Translations under genes and position numbers: made by a program
Part shown: positions 6,512 to 14,900 of the stretch, one piece after another
Position numbering within the stretch: the stretch's first letter is position 1
How the letters are laid out: the number at the start of each line of letters is the position of its first letter
Notes under the pieces: model-generated
Databases searched by the model: none
Told to the model about the DNA's origin: nothing
What the model saw: the letters and a program-made list of their open reading frames with translations, nothing else
Assembly: GCA_937916025.1 (NCBI GenBank)
Contig: CALGGX010000499.1
Span: 1 to 17,078, forward strand
Direction: 5' to 3'
From: an uncultured Selenomonadales bacterium
Lineage (GTDB): Bacteria; Bacillota_C; Negativicutes; Selenomonadales; Selenomonadaceae
DNA length: 17,078 nucleotides

Positions 6512-9436
6512 GATATTTACAAGCTCGCCGAACAAATCTTTATTCTTCCGCAAAACATCTTCATTGCCGAAGACGCAAAGCGCATTTGAGTTCATGCAAG
6601 CGTTGACGAGTTCCGACAAACCGCGAATTGTTTCCTGCCGGGTCGAGAGTACTTCATCGCGCGATTTCTGTCGATCGTCGAGCGTGATCCCGCGAATGTA
6701 CAAATCCGCCGCCGCATTGCCTTTCATCGACGGCGTCAACGGATGATCGAGCTTGCTGACCGTGCCGATTATGTATTTCAACATCTCGCGCTCCGAAACT
6801 TCAAATGTCTTGAGAAATTCCGCCGTCTTATCAAAAACCTCAATCGTCCGCTCGAGATTCGGATCGCGATACGAACAGAAATGCATGCCGCCGCTCCGAG
6901 TGAAACTCACGAATGCGCCGTAAGCTCCGCCCTGCACTCGGATCAGCGTCCAGAGGTATTCGTAGCGCATGATCGTTTCGAGCACCGAAAGCGCGCCGGT
7001 ATATTCAAAGCCGAGATCGATGAAATTCGCGCCCTTGCCGACATATTGCACGCGGCTTTGCGACATGAAACCTTCGTTTTTCGCCTTCAACGGATAGTGA
7101 TAATGCTCCGGCTTGAATTCATCCGTCGGAAGCGATTTCAGAAATCTCGACAACTGCGGCACGAATTGTTTGTAAATGTCATCATTCGCCGTCACGCCGA
7201 CGATCAAACCGTTCTTGTTGACGAGCCGCGTCATCACATCATACAAGTCGTCGACGAGATCGTCAAAGCGATTGTCAAAGTCCGCAAGCAGTTCCTTCAG
7301 AAATTTATTGTAAGGCAAAAGCCCTTGATTGACATAAGCTCCCGCCGTCGAAAGATACGATGACAATCGCAATGTCACTACGTGTTGCCCCGCGCGTTGC
7401 ACTCCGAGCTCGATGTTCATTTGCGTTTCTTCAATCAGCTCGCGAATGCGTTTTTTGTTGACGAAAATACTCTCGGTAAGAATTTCGATGAGCAAGTCCG
7501 CCATCTCCGGCAATTTCGATGCGAGTGCCTTCACGCTGACTTTGAGTTTCGGCAGGAAAGAGTCCGGCTTGCCGTTTTTGACGTATGCGGCGAGCCCCAT
7601 GCCGATGCCGCCGAGATGCGTATCCGTGAGTTTCGCAATTTCTTCGTAAGAATGATCTTTCGTATCGACTTCGCCGAGCAACGTCGTCAACAGCAGGGCT
7701 TGGAATTGTTTGCTTTGCGGAACGCGCGACGCGTCAAAGTAGAGATTTAAGTAGATGATGCCGCTCGTTTCGATGCAACTGTCGAGGATGCGGGTGCCGT
7801 CGAGGTCTCGGAATTTCAACGGCAGAATTTCGGCGTCTTTGCGAATGTCTTCGAGTTTCAGCAACGGGATCGTTTCGAGTGCTTCCGGCGTTTCGGGTGC
7901 CGCCTGACGTTCTTTCAGCCGCCGCGCGGTTCGGATCGTGTCGACCAGCTCCGCGTTTGACATCAACGCCTTCTCCTGCTCGAGTTTGAATTGCTGTTTT
8001 TCCTCGCGTTCGCGCGCAATGTCTTTGCTCGGCTTCAAAACGAACAGCCCGCAATGCGGATTGTTGATCAGACATTCTTCGATCAGTTGCTCGAAATATC
8101 GATTGTCGAGTCCGGCTTTGATTTCCTCGAGCGCGTCTTCATATTGCAAATGCAAGTTCGGATCGCCGTCGTAAAGCCAGCTCTTGAAAATGCGCAAGCC
8201 GTAAACCAAGCCGCGCGGAGTTGCGCCGAAGTCCGCCTCGCGCAATCCGAACTCGAAACTGTTGATCGATGCTTGCAACAGACTGCGATCAATGCCGTTT
8301 TCGGCGAGATCTTTCAGCGTCGACATCGTCAATCGATAAAATTCATCCGCGCGGGCGGCTTCCGAGCCGTTGATGATGATGCCGAAATTCGGCTGTAAAT
8401 AATCTTCGTCGAAGCTCGAGTCGACGTCTTTTCCGATATGCGCATCGATCAATGCCTTTCGGAGCGGAGCCGCCGAAGAGATTAACAGCGCGTGCTCGAG
8501 AATATTCATCGCGAGAATTTTTTTCAGATCGAGCGTCTCGCCGACGACGAAATTCAGCGAGAGGAATGTCTTTTCACCCGCCGCATCCTCTTCGCCGATC
8601 GGATAAAAATCTTCACCGCGTTTCATTTCCGAGAACGGCGGTTGCTTTTTGATTGCCGAATCGATCTCGAGCCGCTCGTATTTCGACAGATATTCGCCGT
8701 CGAGATACGCCAATTGCTCGGCAATGTCGACGTCGCCGTAAAGGTAGATATAGCTGTTTGACGGATGATAATATTTTTTGTGGAAGTCGATGAACATGTC
8801 GTGAGTGAGCTGCGGAATGGCTTCCGGGTCGCCGCCGGACTCGAAGTGATAGCAGTTGTCCGGATACAGCAATTGATTGATTTTGCTGCCGAGGATTGAG
8901 TCGGGCGAAGACAGCGCGCCCTTCATCTCGTTGTAAACGACGCCGCTGTATCGGAGCGGCTCGGGCGATTTATCGATCTCGTAGTGCCAACCTTCCTGCA
9001 TCAGAATTTCCGGCGTCGAGTAGATGTTCGGATTGAAAACCGCATCGAGATAAACGTCTTCGAGATTGCGGAAGTCTTTTGCGTTTCGACTTGCAATCGG
9101 ATACACGGTTTTGTCCGGGTAAGTCATTGCGTTGAGGAACGTGTTCAGCGAACCTTTGACGAGCTCGACGAACGGTTCCTTCAACGGATATTTTTTGGAG
9201 CCGCAAAGCACCGAGTGCTCGATGATATGGGTGACGCCGGTGTCGTCGACGGGCGGAGTTCTGAAGCCGATGTAAAAAACCTTGTTGTCATCGTCCGCCG
9301 CGATGTAAAACAATTTCGCGCCGGTTTTGACATGAATAAACTCGAAAGTGTCGGCGGCAAGTTCTTTAATCGTCCGGCGATTGATCAGACGAAAGCCGTG
9401 AAGTTCGTCGTTGATTTTCAAATCGGATTGCAACAT
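6503..9436 (-). CDS. M16C zinc metallopeptidase (PreP/Cym1-like, insulinase superfamily)
   Basis: A 977-residue clamshell peptidase of the presequence-protease type, which degrades short peptides inside a closed chamber. The inverted zinc motif HIIEH gives H70, E73 (catalytic) and H74; the third ligand is E170 in VVYNEMKGA. The C-terminal half keeps the RVQGGAYGAF substrate-binding region. No signal peptide is visible, so it is probably cytoplasmic. The ATG at 9436 is chosen because GGGAG (+ 9444-9448) lies 7 bases upstream and family homology begins there; the frame stays open to 9700 only as an antisense-like read-through of gtrA. A consensus promoter precedes it. The last codons, Asn-Ala-stop, come from a heptamer repeat, but the enzyme looks full length. 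Confidence 0.93.
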   Translation of the reverse strand: MLQSDLKINDELHGFRLINRRTIKELAADTFEFIHVKTGAKLFYIAADDDNKVFYIGFRTPPVDDTGVTHIIEHSVLCGSKKYPLKEPFVELVKGSLNTFLNAMTYPDKTVYPIASRNAKDFRNLEDVYLDAVFNPNIYSTPEILMQEGWHYEIDKSPEPLRYSGVVYNEMKGALSSPDSILGSKINQLLYPDNCYHFESGGDPEAIPQLTHDMFIDFHKKYYHPSNSYIYLYGDVDIAEQLAYLDGEYLSKYERLEIDSAIKKQPPFSEMKRGEDFYPIGEEDAAGEKTFLSLNFVVGETLDLKKILAMNILEHALLISSAAPLRKALIDAHIGKDVDSSFDEDYLQPNFGIIINGSEAARADEFYRLTMSTLKDLAENGIDRSLLQASINSFEFGLREADFGATPRGLVYGLRIFKSWLYDGDPNLHLQYEDALEEIKAGLDNRYFEQLIEECLINNPHCGLFVLKPSKDIAREREEKQQFKLEQEKALMSNAELVDTIRTARRLKERQAAPETPEALETIPLLKLEDIRKDAEILPLKFRDLDGTRILDSCIETSGIIYLNLYFDASRVPQSKQFQALLLTTLLGEVDTKDHSYEEIAKLTDTHLGGIGMGLAAYVKNGKPDSFLPKLKVSVKALASKLPEMADLLIEILTESIFVNKKRIRELIEETQMNIELGVQRAGQHVVTLRLSSYLSTAGAYVNQGLLPYNKFLKELLADFDNRFDDLVDDLYDVMTRLVNKNGLIVGVTANDDIYKQFVPQLSRFLKSLPTDEFKPEHYHYPLKAKNEGFMSQSRVQYVGKGANFIDLGFEYTGALSVLETIMRYEYLWTLIRVQGGAYGAFVSFTRSGGMHFCSYRDPNLERTIEVFDKTAEFLKTFEVSEREMLKYIIGTVSKLDHPLTPSMKGNAAADLYIRGITLDDRQKSRDEVLSTRQETIRGLSELVNACMNSNALCVFGNEDVLRKNKDLFGELVNINA

Positions 9437-9463
9437 ACAATTACTCCCTTCGTTTTTCGATTG

Positions 9464-9492
9464 ATTATAGCAAACGGCAATCACATCGACAA
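9464..9492 (-). promoter_or_regulatory. Sigma-70-type promoter of the M16 peptidase gene
   Basis: On the - strand TTGTCG (9487-9492) and a perfect TATAAT (9464-9469) are 17 bases apart. The -35 lies inside the end of gtrA. The expected transcript start is about 20 bases before the ATG, leaving a short leader with the ribosome site. Confidence 0.75.
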
Positions 9493-9855
9493 GGCAAATC
9501 GTTTGGTGACGAAGTTCCAGACCGTGACGATCGCCGTCGAAAAAATTTTTGCGATCATGTAATGCAAACCGCCGAGCTCGACGAAACAATACATGCAAAG
9601 CTGATTGATGCCGAGCCCGATGACGCTCGTCGAGATGAAGATCAGAAACGTCGTCGCGGTTCTCCGCGCGGCTCGTCCGACAAAAACCCAGCGCGCGCAC
9701 ATGACATAATTGATCGCGACGGCGAGAGTGAAGGCAATCGCCGCCGAATCGAGATAATTCAATCCGCCGAACTCGGTCAAAGAAAACAGCGCGGAGAGCT
9801 CGAGCGCAAAGCAGGAACCGCCGGCGATCAAAAATCGAATCAACTCTTGTTTCAT
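9481..9855 (-). CDS. GtrA-family membrane protein
   Basis: A 124-residue protein with four hydrophobic segments (about 5-27, 36-54, 68-87 and 96-115), the size and pattern of GtrA-like proteins, which are thought to flip polyprenyl-linked sugars across the inner membrane. Family features include FLIAGGSCFALE near the start, NYVMCARWVF (49-58) between segments 2 and 3, and a basic end WNFVTKRF. The ATG at 9855 has GGAG (+ 9862-9865) 6 bases upstream. No glycosyltransferase partner is adjacent, so the sugar and target are unknown; the O-antigen ligase-type gene in this window is not in the same operon. Confidence 0.85.
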   Translation of the reverse strand: MKQELIRFLIAGGSCFALELSALFSLTEFGGLNYLDSAAIAFTLAVAINYVMCARWVFVGRAARRTATTFLIFISTSVIGLGINQLCMYCFVELGGLHYMIAKIFSTAIVTVWNFVTKRFALSM

Positions 9856-9884
9856 CAGTCGCTCCGTGTAAAAATTTTTTCTGA

Positions 9885-9913
9885 TTGAAATTAATACGGC
9901 ATGATGTTACAAT
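9885..9913 (+). promoter_or_regulatory. Sigma-70-type promoter of cheR
   Basis: TTGAAA (9885-9890) and TACAAT (9908-9913) are separated by 17 bases, each one mismatch from consensus. It lies in the divergent gtrA-cheR gap and would give a leader of about 50 bases before the AAAGGAGG ribosome site (9952-9959). Confidence 0.75.
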
Positions 9914-9969
9914 GCGTTGAATAATTATGCAAGCATCGACAATTTTTCATCAAAGGAGGCAGCTCAACG

Positions 9970-10758
9970 ATGATGGACGAAAAGGATTGGACGCTGTTTA
10001 AGAAAAAATTGAATCAACGTACGGGCATTGACCTGCAACTTTACAAAGAACCGCAGATGAAGCGACGGATCAGCAATCTCGTCACGCGCGCGGAAATGAA
10101 CTCGTTCGTCGAGTATTTCGACAAGGTTGCGAAAAACAAAAACGACTTCGCCGAGTTCATTGAATACTTGACGATCAACGTGTCGGAGTTTTTCCGCACG
10201 CCCGATAAATTTTCCAAGCTCGAGACCGATGTGATCCCGTATCTTTTGAAAAGCTCGGCGCGCCTTCAGATCTGGAGCGCGGGCTGCTCGATCGGCGCGG
10301 AACCGTATTCGCTCTCGATCATCATGAAAGAGTTGACGCCGAATTCGCGGCACCGAATCCTCGCGACCGATCTTGACGTCGACATTCTCGCAAAGGCGCG
10401 CAAAGGCGTTTACGTCGACAACGAATTGAAGAGCATGCGTCCGGATCGCAAGTCGAAGTATTTTACCAAAACGCCGGACGGTAAATTCGCGGTCAAGCCG
10501 GAGATCAAGGCGGGCATCGAATTCAAACGGCATAACTTGCTGAAAGATCCGTTCGAGAAAGGCTTCGATCTGATCCTCTGCCGAAACGTCGTCATCTACT
10601 TCACCGAAGAGGCGAAGGATCAGCTGTACGCGCACTTTTTTGAAGCACTCAAGCCCGGCGGCATTTTGTTCGTCGGCGCGACCGAAGCAATTCTCAATTT
10701 CAGAAAGCTCGGCTACGTCAGCTATCAGCCGTTTTTCTATCAACGTCCGGCAAGATGA
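9970..10758 (+). CDS. cheR: CheR-type chemoreceptor glutamate methyltransferase
   Basis: A 262-residue S-adenosylmethionine-dependent methyltransferase that methylates glutamates of chemoreceptors. The N-terminal helical domain (1-80) ends in VSEFFR (71-76), typical of CheR. The Rossmann domain has IWSAGCSIGAEPYS (101-114, SAM motif I), ATDLD (132-136) and FDLILCRNVVIYF (199-211). Motif I has SIGAE where many CheRs have STGEE; E111 is kept. The ATG at 9970 (directly followed by a second ATG) has AAAGGAGG 10 bases upstream. There is no receptor, CheA, CheW or CheB nearby, so it is an orphan copy, with a pseudo-ligase and a c-di-GMP protein downstream on the same strand. Confidence 0.93.
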   Translation: MMDEKDWTLFKKKLNQRTGIDLQLYKEPQMKRRISNLVTRAEMNSFVEYFDKVAKNKNDFAEFIEYLTINVSEFFRTPDKFSKLETDVIPYLLKSSARLQIWSAGCSIGAEPYSLSIIMKELTPNSRHRILATDLDVDILAKARKGVYVDNELKSMRPDRKSKYFTKTPDGKFAVKPEIKAGIEFKRHNLLKDPFEKGFDLILCRNVVIYFTEEAKDQLYAHFFEALKPGGILFVGATEAILNFRKLGYVSYQPFFYQRPAR

Positions 10759-10763
10759 ACCAC

Positions 10764-10779
10764 GGGAGTGATCACATTG
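10764..10779 (+). promoter_or_regulatory. Ribosome site deciding a TTG start
   Basis: GGGAG (10764-10768) lies 8 bases before TTG (10777-10779). The in-frame GTG at 10768 is built from the ribosome site itself and is not a plausible start. Confidence 0.6.
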
Positions 10780-11754
10780 TACGCGAATGAGCAGGCAGAG
10801 ACAATGAGCCGCAGCAGTTTGGAAGCTCTGCAGCTCGAACGACTCAAAAAAACCGTCGAATGGGCGGCTGAAAAGAGTGCATTTTACAAACAACTCTTCA
10901 ATCGTAAACATGTCGAGCCCGACTCGATCCGGTCATTGTCGGATATTCGGAAATTGCCGTTTGTAAGTCTTTCGGAATTGCATCGGACGGACGCGCTCGA
11001 CATTCTCACGTTGCCGTTTTCGAGCGTCTTGCGCTTCAGCCATATGAACGATCAGACGGGCGAAGTGTCAAAACTCTACACGAAAGGCGACGTGCTTTGC
11101 AATCTCGAAATGATGACGCGTTGTCTGGTTGCGGCGGATATTCATAATGCGTCGATCGTCGGAGTGCAAGGCGATATGTCCGACAGCATTTTTCTCGACG
11201 TGCTTTACGCGCTGGAATCGCTCGGCGCGACCGTCGTGCCGTTCGGCAACGACTATCGTCAATGGTTGCGATTGATGGAAATTGTCGGCATCGATACTCT
11301 CATCAGCACGCCGCAATTGATCATGCAATTGATCATTCAGCTCCAAGCAATCGGAAAAAACATCATCGATTATCCGATCTCCAAAATCGTCTGCATCAAC
11401 ACCAACAACATTCAAAATCCCTTGCAACAGCACATTCAGGAGCGAACGGAATCGCGGGTGTACAATCTTTTTGCGCCGCCGGAGTTGGGATGCGCGGGCA
11501 TGATTTATCAGTGCAGCGAGCACTCGGGGCACCACGTCAACGAAGATTATTTCATTGCCGAAGTGGTGAAATTCGACAGCGGCGAGGTCGTCGAAGAAGA
11601 CGAGCACATGGGCGAGTTGGTGATCACGACTTTGACGGCGCAAGCCATGCCGCTGATCCGATATCGGACGGGGCAGGCGGTGCGGCGAATGAGCGGCAAA
11701 TGCTCATGCGGGCGATCTTTCGTCCGACTGGCGACGCCTTACACCAATGCGTAA
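10777..11754 (+). CDS. Truncated, degenerate phenylacetate-CoA ligase-like protein
   Basis: A 325-residue relative of PaaK-type adenylate-forming ligases, which activate aryl acids with ATP and CoA. Homology is clear in the N-terminus (SRSSLEALQLERL, 11-23; SAFYKQLF; IRSLSDIRKLPF), in GATVVPFG and in GELVITTLTAQAMPLIRYRTG (279-299), followed by CSCGRSF. However, the ATP phosphate loop, normally SSGTTGKPT, reads SHMNDQTGEVS (88-98), the YGLSE-type motif reads FAPPE (232-236), and the roughly 100-residue C-terminal domain is missing. The ORF stops in the first heptamer of a repeat element (AAT GCG TAA). The TTG at 10777 is chosen on ribosome-site spacing; ATG at 10804 is an alternative. Catalysis looks unlikely; it may be a pseudoenzyme or a decaying gene. 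The frame is otherwise intact. Confidence 0.75.
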   Translation: MYANEQAETMSRSSLEALQLERLKKTVEWAAEKSAFYKQLFNRKHVEPDSIRSLSDIRKLPFVSLSELHRTDALDILTLPFSSVLRFSHMNDQTGEVSKLYTKGDVLCNLEMMTRCLVAADIHNASIVGVQGDMSDSIFLDVLYALESLGATVVPFGNDYRQWLRLMEIVGIDTLISTPQLIMQLIIQLQAIGKNIIDYPISKIVCINTNNIQNPLQQHIQERTESRVYNLFAPPELGCAGMIYQCSEHSGHHVNEDYFIAEVVKFDSGEVVEEDEHMGELVITTLTAQAMPLIRYRTGQAVRRMSGKCSCGRSFVRLATPYTNA

Positions 11755-11805
11755 TTCTTAATTCGTAATTAGGAGTTAGGAATTAGGAATTAGGAATTTT
11801 GGAGT

Positions 11806-11825
11806 GAAAAACCGGGTCTCTTAAT
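11806..11825 (+). repeat. Repeat core, copy 1
   Basis: GAAAAACCGGGTCTCTTAAT, nearly identical to the copy at 11919-11937, which has CA in place of CCG. Both copies sit between forward heptamers and inverted heptamers, where a hairpin loop would fall. Confidence 0.8.
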
Positions 11826-11900
11826 CCCTCATTCCATAATGCGTAATTCGTAATTCGTAATCAGAAATCAGAAATCAGAAATCAGAAATCAGAAATCAGA

Positions 11901-11974
11901 AATTAGGAATTAGGAATTGAAAAACAGGTCTCTTAATTCCTAATTACGCATTCCTAATTCCTAATTGCTTTTTT
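11901..11974 (+). terminator. Hairpin plus T-run made by the heptamer repeats
   Basis: AATTAGGAATTAGG (11901-11914) is perfectly complementary to CCTAATTCCTAATT (11953-11966), and GC plus six Ts (11969-11974) follow at once. This resembles an intrinsic terminator before the GGDEF/EAL gene, though the stem is AT-rich and competes with the shorter 11908-11945 hairpin. Function is inferred. Confidence 0.35.
11919..11937 (+). repeat. Repeat core, copy 2
   Basis: GAAAAACAGGTCTCTTAAT, 113 bases downstream of copy 1. It is flanked by a perfect 11-bp inverted repeat, AATTAGGAATT (11908-11918) and AATTCCTAATT (11935-11945), so most of it would form the loop of a hairpin. Confidence 0.8.
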
Positions 11975-11998
11975 GCCGATTAATAAGGAGAGACAGTT

Positions 11999-14900
11999 AT
12001 GTATCAGCCGACGGGGCAAACCGATTTGCTCACCGGACTCCCGAACGTCAACTATTTCCGTCGTCTCTCTCAACTGATTTTGGATGATGCGGCGGAGCGC
12101 GAGAAAGGACTTGTGTTTATTTATTTCGATGTCAACAATTTTCGCGCGTACAATTACCGCCACGGCTTCGATGCGGGGGAGCGTTATCTTGCGCAACTCG
12201 GCGCATTGATTAAAAGCATTTTTCCCGAACTTCACGTCACGCGATATTCCGATGATCATTTTCTCACCGTCGCTTACAACAACGACATTGAGCGGCGCAT
12301 CGAGCAGGTTCGCGAGCAAAGCGTATTCGATCAAACGAGCAAATCTCTGATCATCAAAGCCGGAATTTACATCGTATCGAGCGATTCCAATGTCAGTGCC
12401 GTCCGCGCCTGCACCAACGCAAAACTTGCATGCGAGAGCATCAAATACATTCATGACATTCTCACCTGTCATTACAATGAAGAACTCGGGCATTGGGAAA
12501 AGCTCCGACAACACGTCGTCGAGACGCTCGACGAGGCAATCCGCAAAGAATACATTCGCCCGTACTATCAACCGATCGTGCATGTGCTGAGCGGACGGCT
12601 TTGCGGCTATGAAGCCCTCGCGCGCTGGGAGGATCCGGAGTTCGGCTTTTTGTATCCTTCGGACTTCATCAAAACACTCGAGGATGCGCATTTGATCCAT
12701 CGGCTCGATATTTTTATAATCCAAAAAGTTTGCCGCGATCTGAAAAGCGCACGCGATCTCGGACGTACTTTGGTGCCGATATCGGTGAACTTGTCGGCGG
12801 AAGATTTTCGCATGGCGGACATGCCGTTTATTGCCGAACAATCCGTCATTTACAACAATCTGCCGAATGATCTCCTCAACATCGAGATCATGGCGGAAGT
12901 CTTCAGCAGCGAATATAAGAGCATTAGCTCCGTGCTCGATCGCTTCCGCGCGGGCGGATTCGGCGTTTGGATGGATAATTTCGGCAGCAAACATTCTTCC
13001 TTCAATATTCTCGAAGATGTCAAAGTCGACATGATCAAAATCGAAATGAAGTTCCTGCGCGATTTTCGCATGAACAAACGCGTCCGCACGATCCTCAAAA
13101 ACGTGATCAACATGTCGAAAGAACTCGGAATTCGGACTTTAATGGAAGGCGTCGAGGACGAACAGGTTTTGGAATTTCTTCGACAGACAGGGTGCGAGCA
13201 GGCGCAAGGATATTTTTTCGGTCATCCGATGAAGCTCGAGGAAATTCGCTATGCCGATATGAACGCCGAAACTCCGTTGACTCGGAAATATTACAACGCG
13301 ATCGGGCGTATCAACCTTCTCTCGCCGACGCCGCTCAAAAGCAGTCGAATGATGCTTGCCGAGCAAGATCACAACATTTTCAACGGCATTCCGATCGGTG
13401 TTGCCGAATTCGACGGCAGGAAATTCAAATTCCTGATGTCAAACAAAAACTTTTGCGAGATTTTCCGAGATTTGGGCGTCGACGGATTGGAATCGCCGGA
13501 AGATGTTTTCAACAATCGGCAACAACAATTCGGCGTTCAAATTTTCAACGCGGCACAACAATGCATTCGCGACAGCATTGAAGTCGTGCAGGATTTTGTC
13601 ACGAGCAAAGGTTTTAATAACATTCGCATGCGTTGCGTGGCGTTCAATCCGGAGACGAACATCGGCGCAATCCTTGCGATTGTCGAGCAGGTCGGAGCCA
13701 ATGCCGCTTTGCGTCGTCGGCAAAAAAAAGAGTCCGCGCTGAAATTTCTTTACACTCTGTATTCGCGCGTCGATCTTTTCAGTTATGACGGCAGGGAAGT
13801 CGAAAACATCAGCCTGAACTCTTCGCGATATCGTGAGAGTTTCGTGCCGGGCGATATCACGCAATCAATCGAGAATTTTGCCATGCGAAATATTTATTCC
13901 GAGGATCGGCAGAAGTTTGTAGAGTTTTTTGATCTCGATACGATCGAAAAGCGCGTGTGGGAATCCGGCGGCAGTTACGTCATCGATTACTTCCGAACGC
14001 GCGACGACAAACATCGATACACGTGGCAAATGTATTTGCTGATCCCCGTGATATTGAGCGGCATGAAGTATTTTTTAAGTTGCGTGCGCGGAATTGATGC
14101 GGAGCGAATGCGGCGATTGCCCGAGATCGATCGCATGGGCACGGAATATTACGATATGCCGGGCAATCCGATCTTTCTGCTGTTGGCGAGCCGCGCCTTT
14201 GCGTCGACATTCGGCTACGGGTCTTTCGAGCAGTTCCTCAACCGCTCGTTTTACATCGAAGCTAATCTCTCGGCGAACAAAGTGCTCTACCTGCATCTCG
14301 GAAGGCAGATCACCGTCAGCCAAAAAATCTACGACGCGGTCGGCTATGACGAGATCATTCAGGACATGATTTTAAATACCGTCGTCGAGGAGCATCATGA
14401 ATCGGTCGAAGTTTTTTTTGATCGACATCGATTGTTGGCGGCGTATGAAGACGGCAATCTCGTCGGCGAAATGGAATTTCTTCGGCGTCCGCTCATGACT
14501 TCAAAGCCGCAATACCTTCACATGGCATATCAATTGCGCGAGTCAAACGAGACCGGCGATGTTCACGTCTTTTTCTTGGCGTTTAACATTGACGAGTATC
14601 GGCGGACGCGGGAGCATATCACGATGCTCATCGAGCGCGACAACTTGACGGGGCTGTACAATCGCGGCACGGCAATTCGGCTCATCAGCGAGCAACTCAA
14701 AGCGTCGATATATCAGAAATCGGCGTTGGTGATTCTCGATCTCGACAATTTCAAGCAAGTCAACGATCGCTTCGGACATGATTGCGGCGATATGATCATC
14801 CGCGACGCGGCGGAGCGAATGAAAGCGGCATTTAAACAAACCGGCTTGATTGCGCGCATCGGCGGCGATGAGTTTCTTGTTTTGATCAAAGATCGGAGCG

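Larger units (their letters stand above)
11746..11966 (+). repeat. Composite heptamer element: two hairpin modules in tandem
   Basis: Block 1 (11746-11794) is seven heptamers in register: AATGCGT, AATTCTT, AATTCGT, AATTAGG, AGTTAGG, AATTAGG twice, then AATT. Block 2 (11838-11914) is eleven in register: AATGCGT, AATTCGT twice, AATCAGA six times, AATTAGG twice, then AATT. Each block is followed by a copy of a core (11806-11825; 11919-11937) and then by inverted heptamers: degenerate after core 1 (CCCTCATT, 11826-11833), clear after core 2 (11939-11966: CCTAATT, ACGCATT, CCTAATT, CCTAATT). The outermost arms, 11767-11798 and 11935-11966, match at 28 of 32 positions as an inverted repeat. There is no ORF inside. 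It fills almost the whole gap between the ligase-like gene and the GGDEF/EAL gene. Confidence 0.9.

Noticed and set aside
5483..6589. Long + strand open frame opposite dapA
   Set aside because: Low-complexity shadow of dapA with no homology; dapA has all catalytic motifs and a ribosome site.
9437..9700. N-terminal extension of the M16 peptidase
   Set aside because: It overlaps gtrA in another frame, is Arg/His-rich and unlike the family, whereas ATG 9436 has a ribosome site and promoter.
11859..11900. CRISPR-like array
   Set aside because: The units are contiguous 7-base repeats without spacers, and no cas gene is present.
11954..12994. 346-codon - strand ORF opposite the start of the GGDEF/EAL gene
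   Set aside because: Shadow frame; the + strand has recognisable GGDEF-like and EAL motifs and a good ribosome site.
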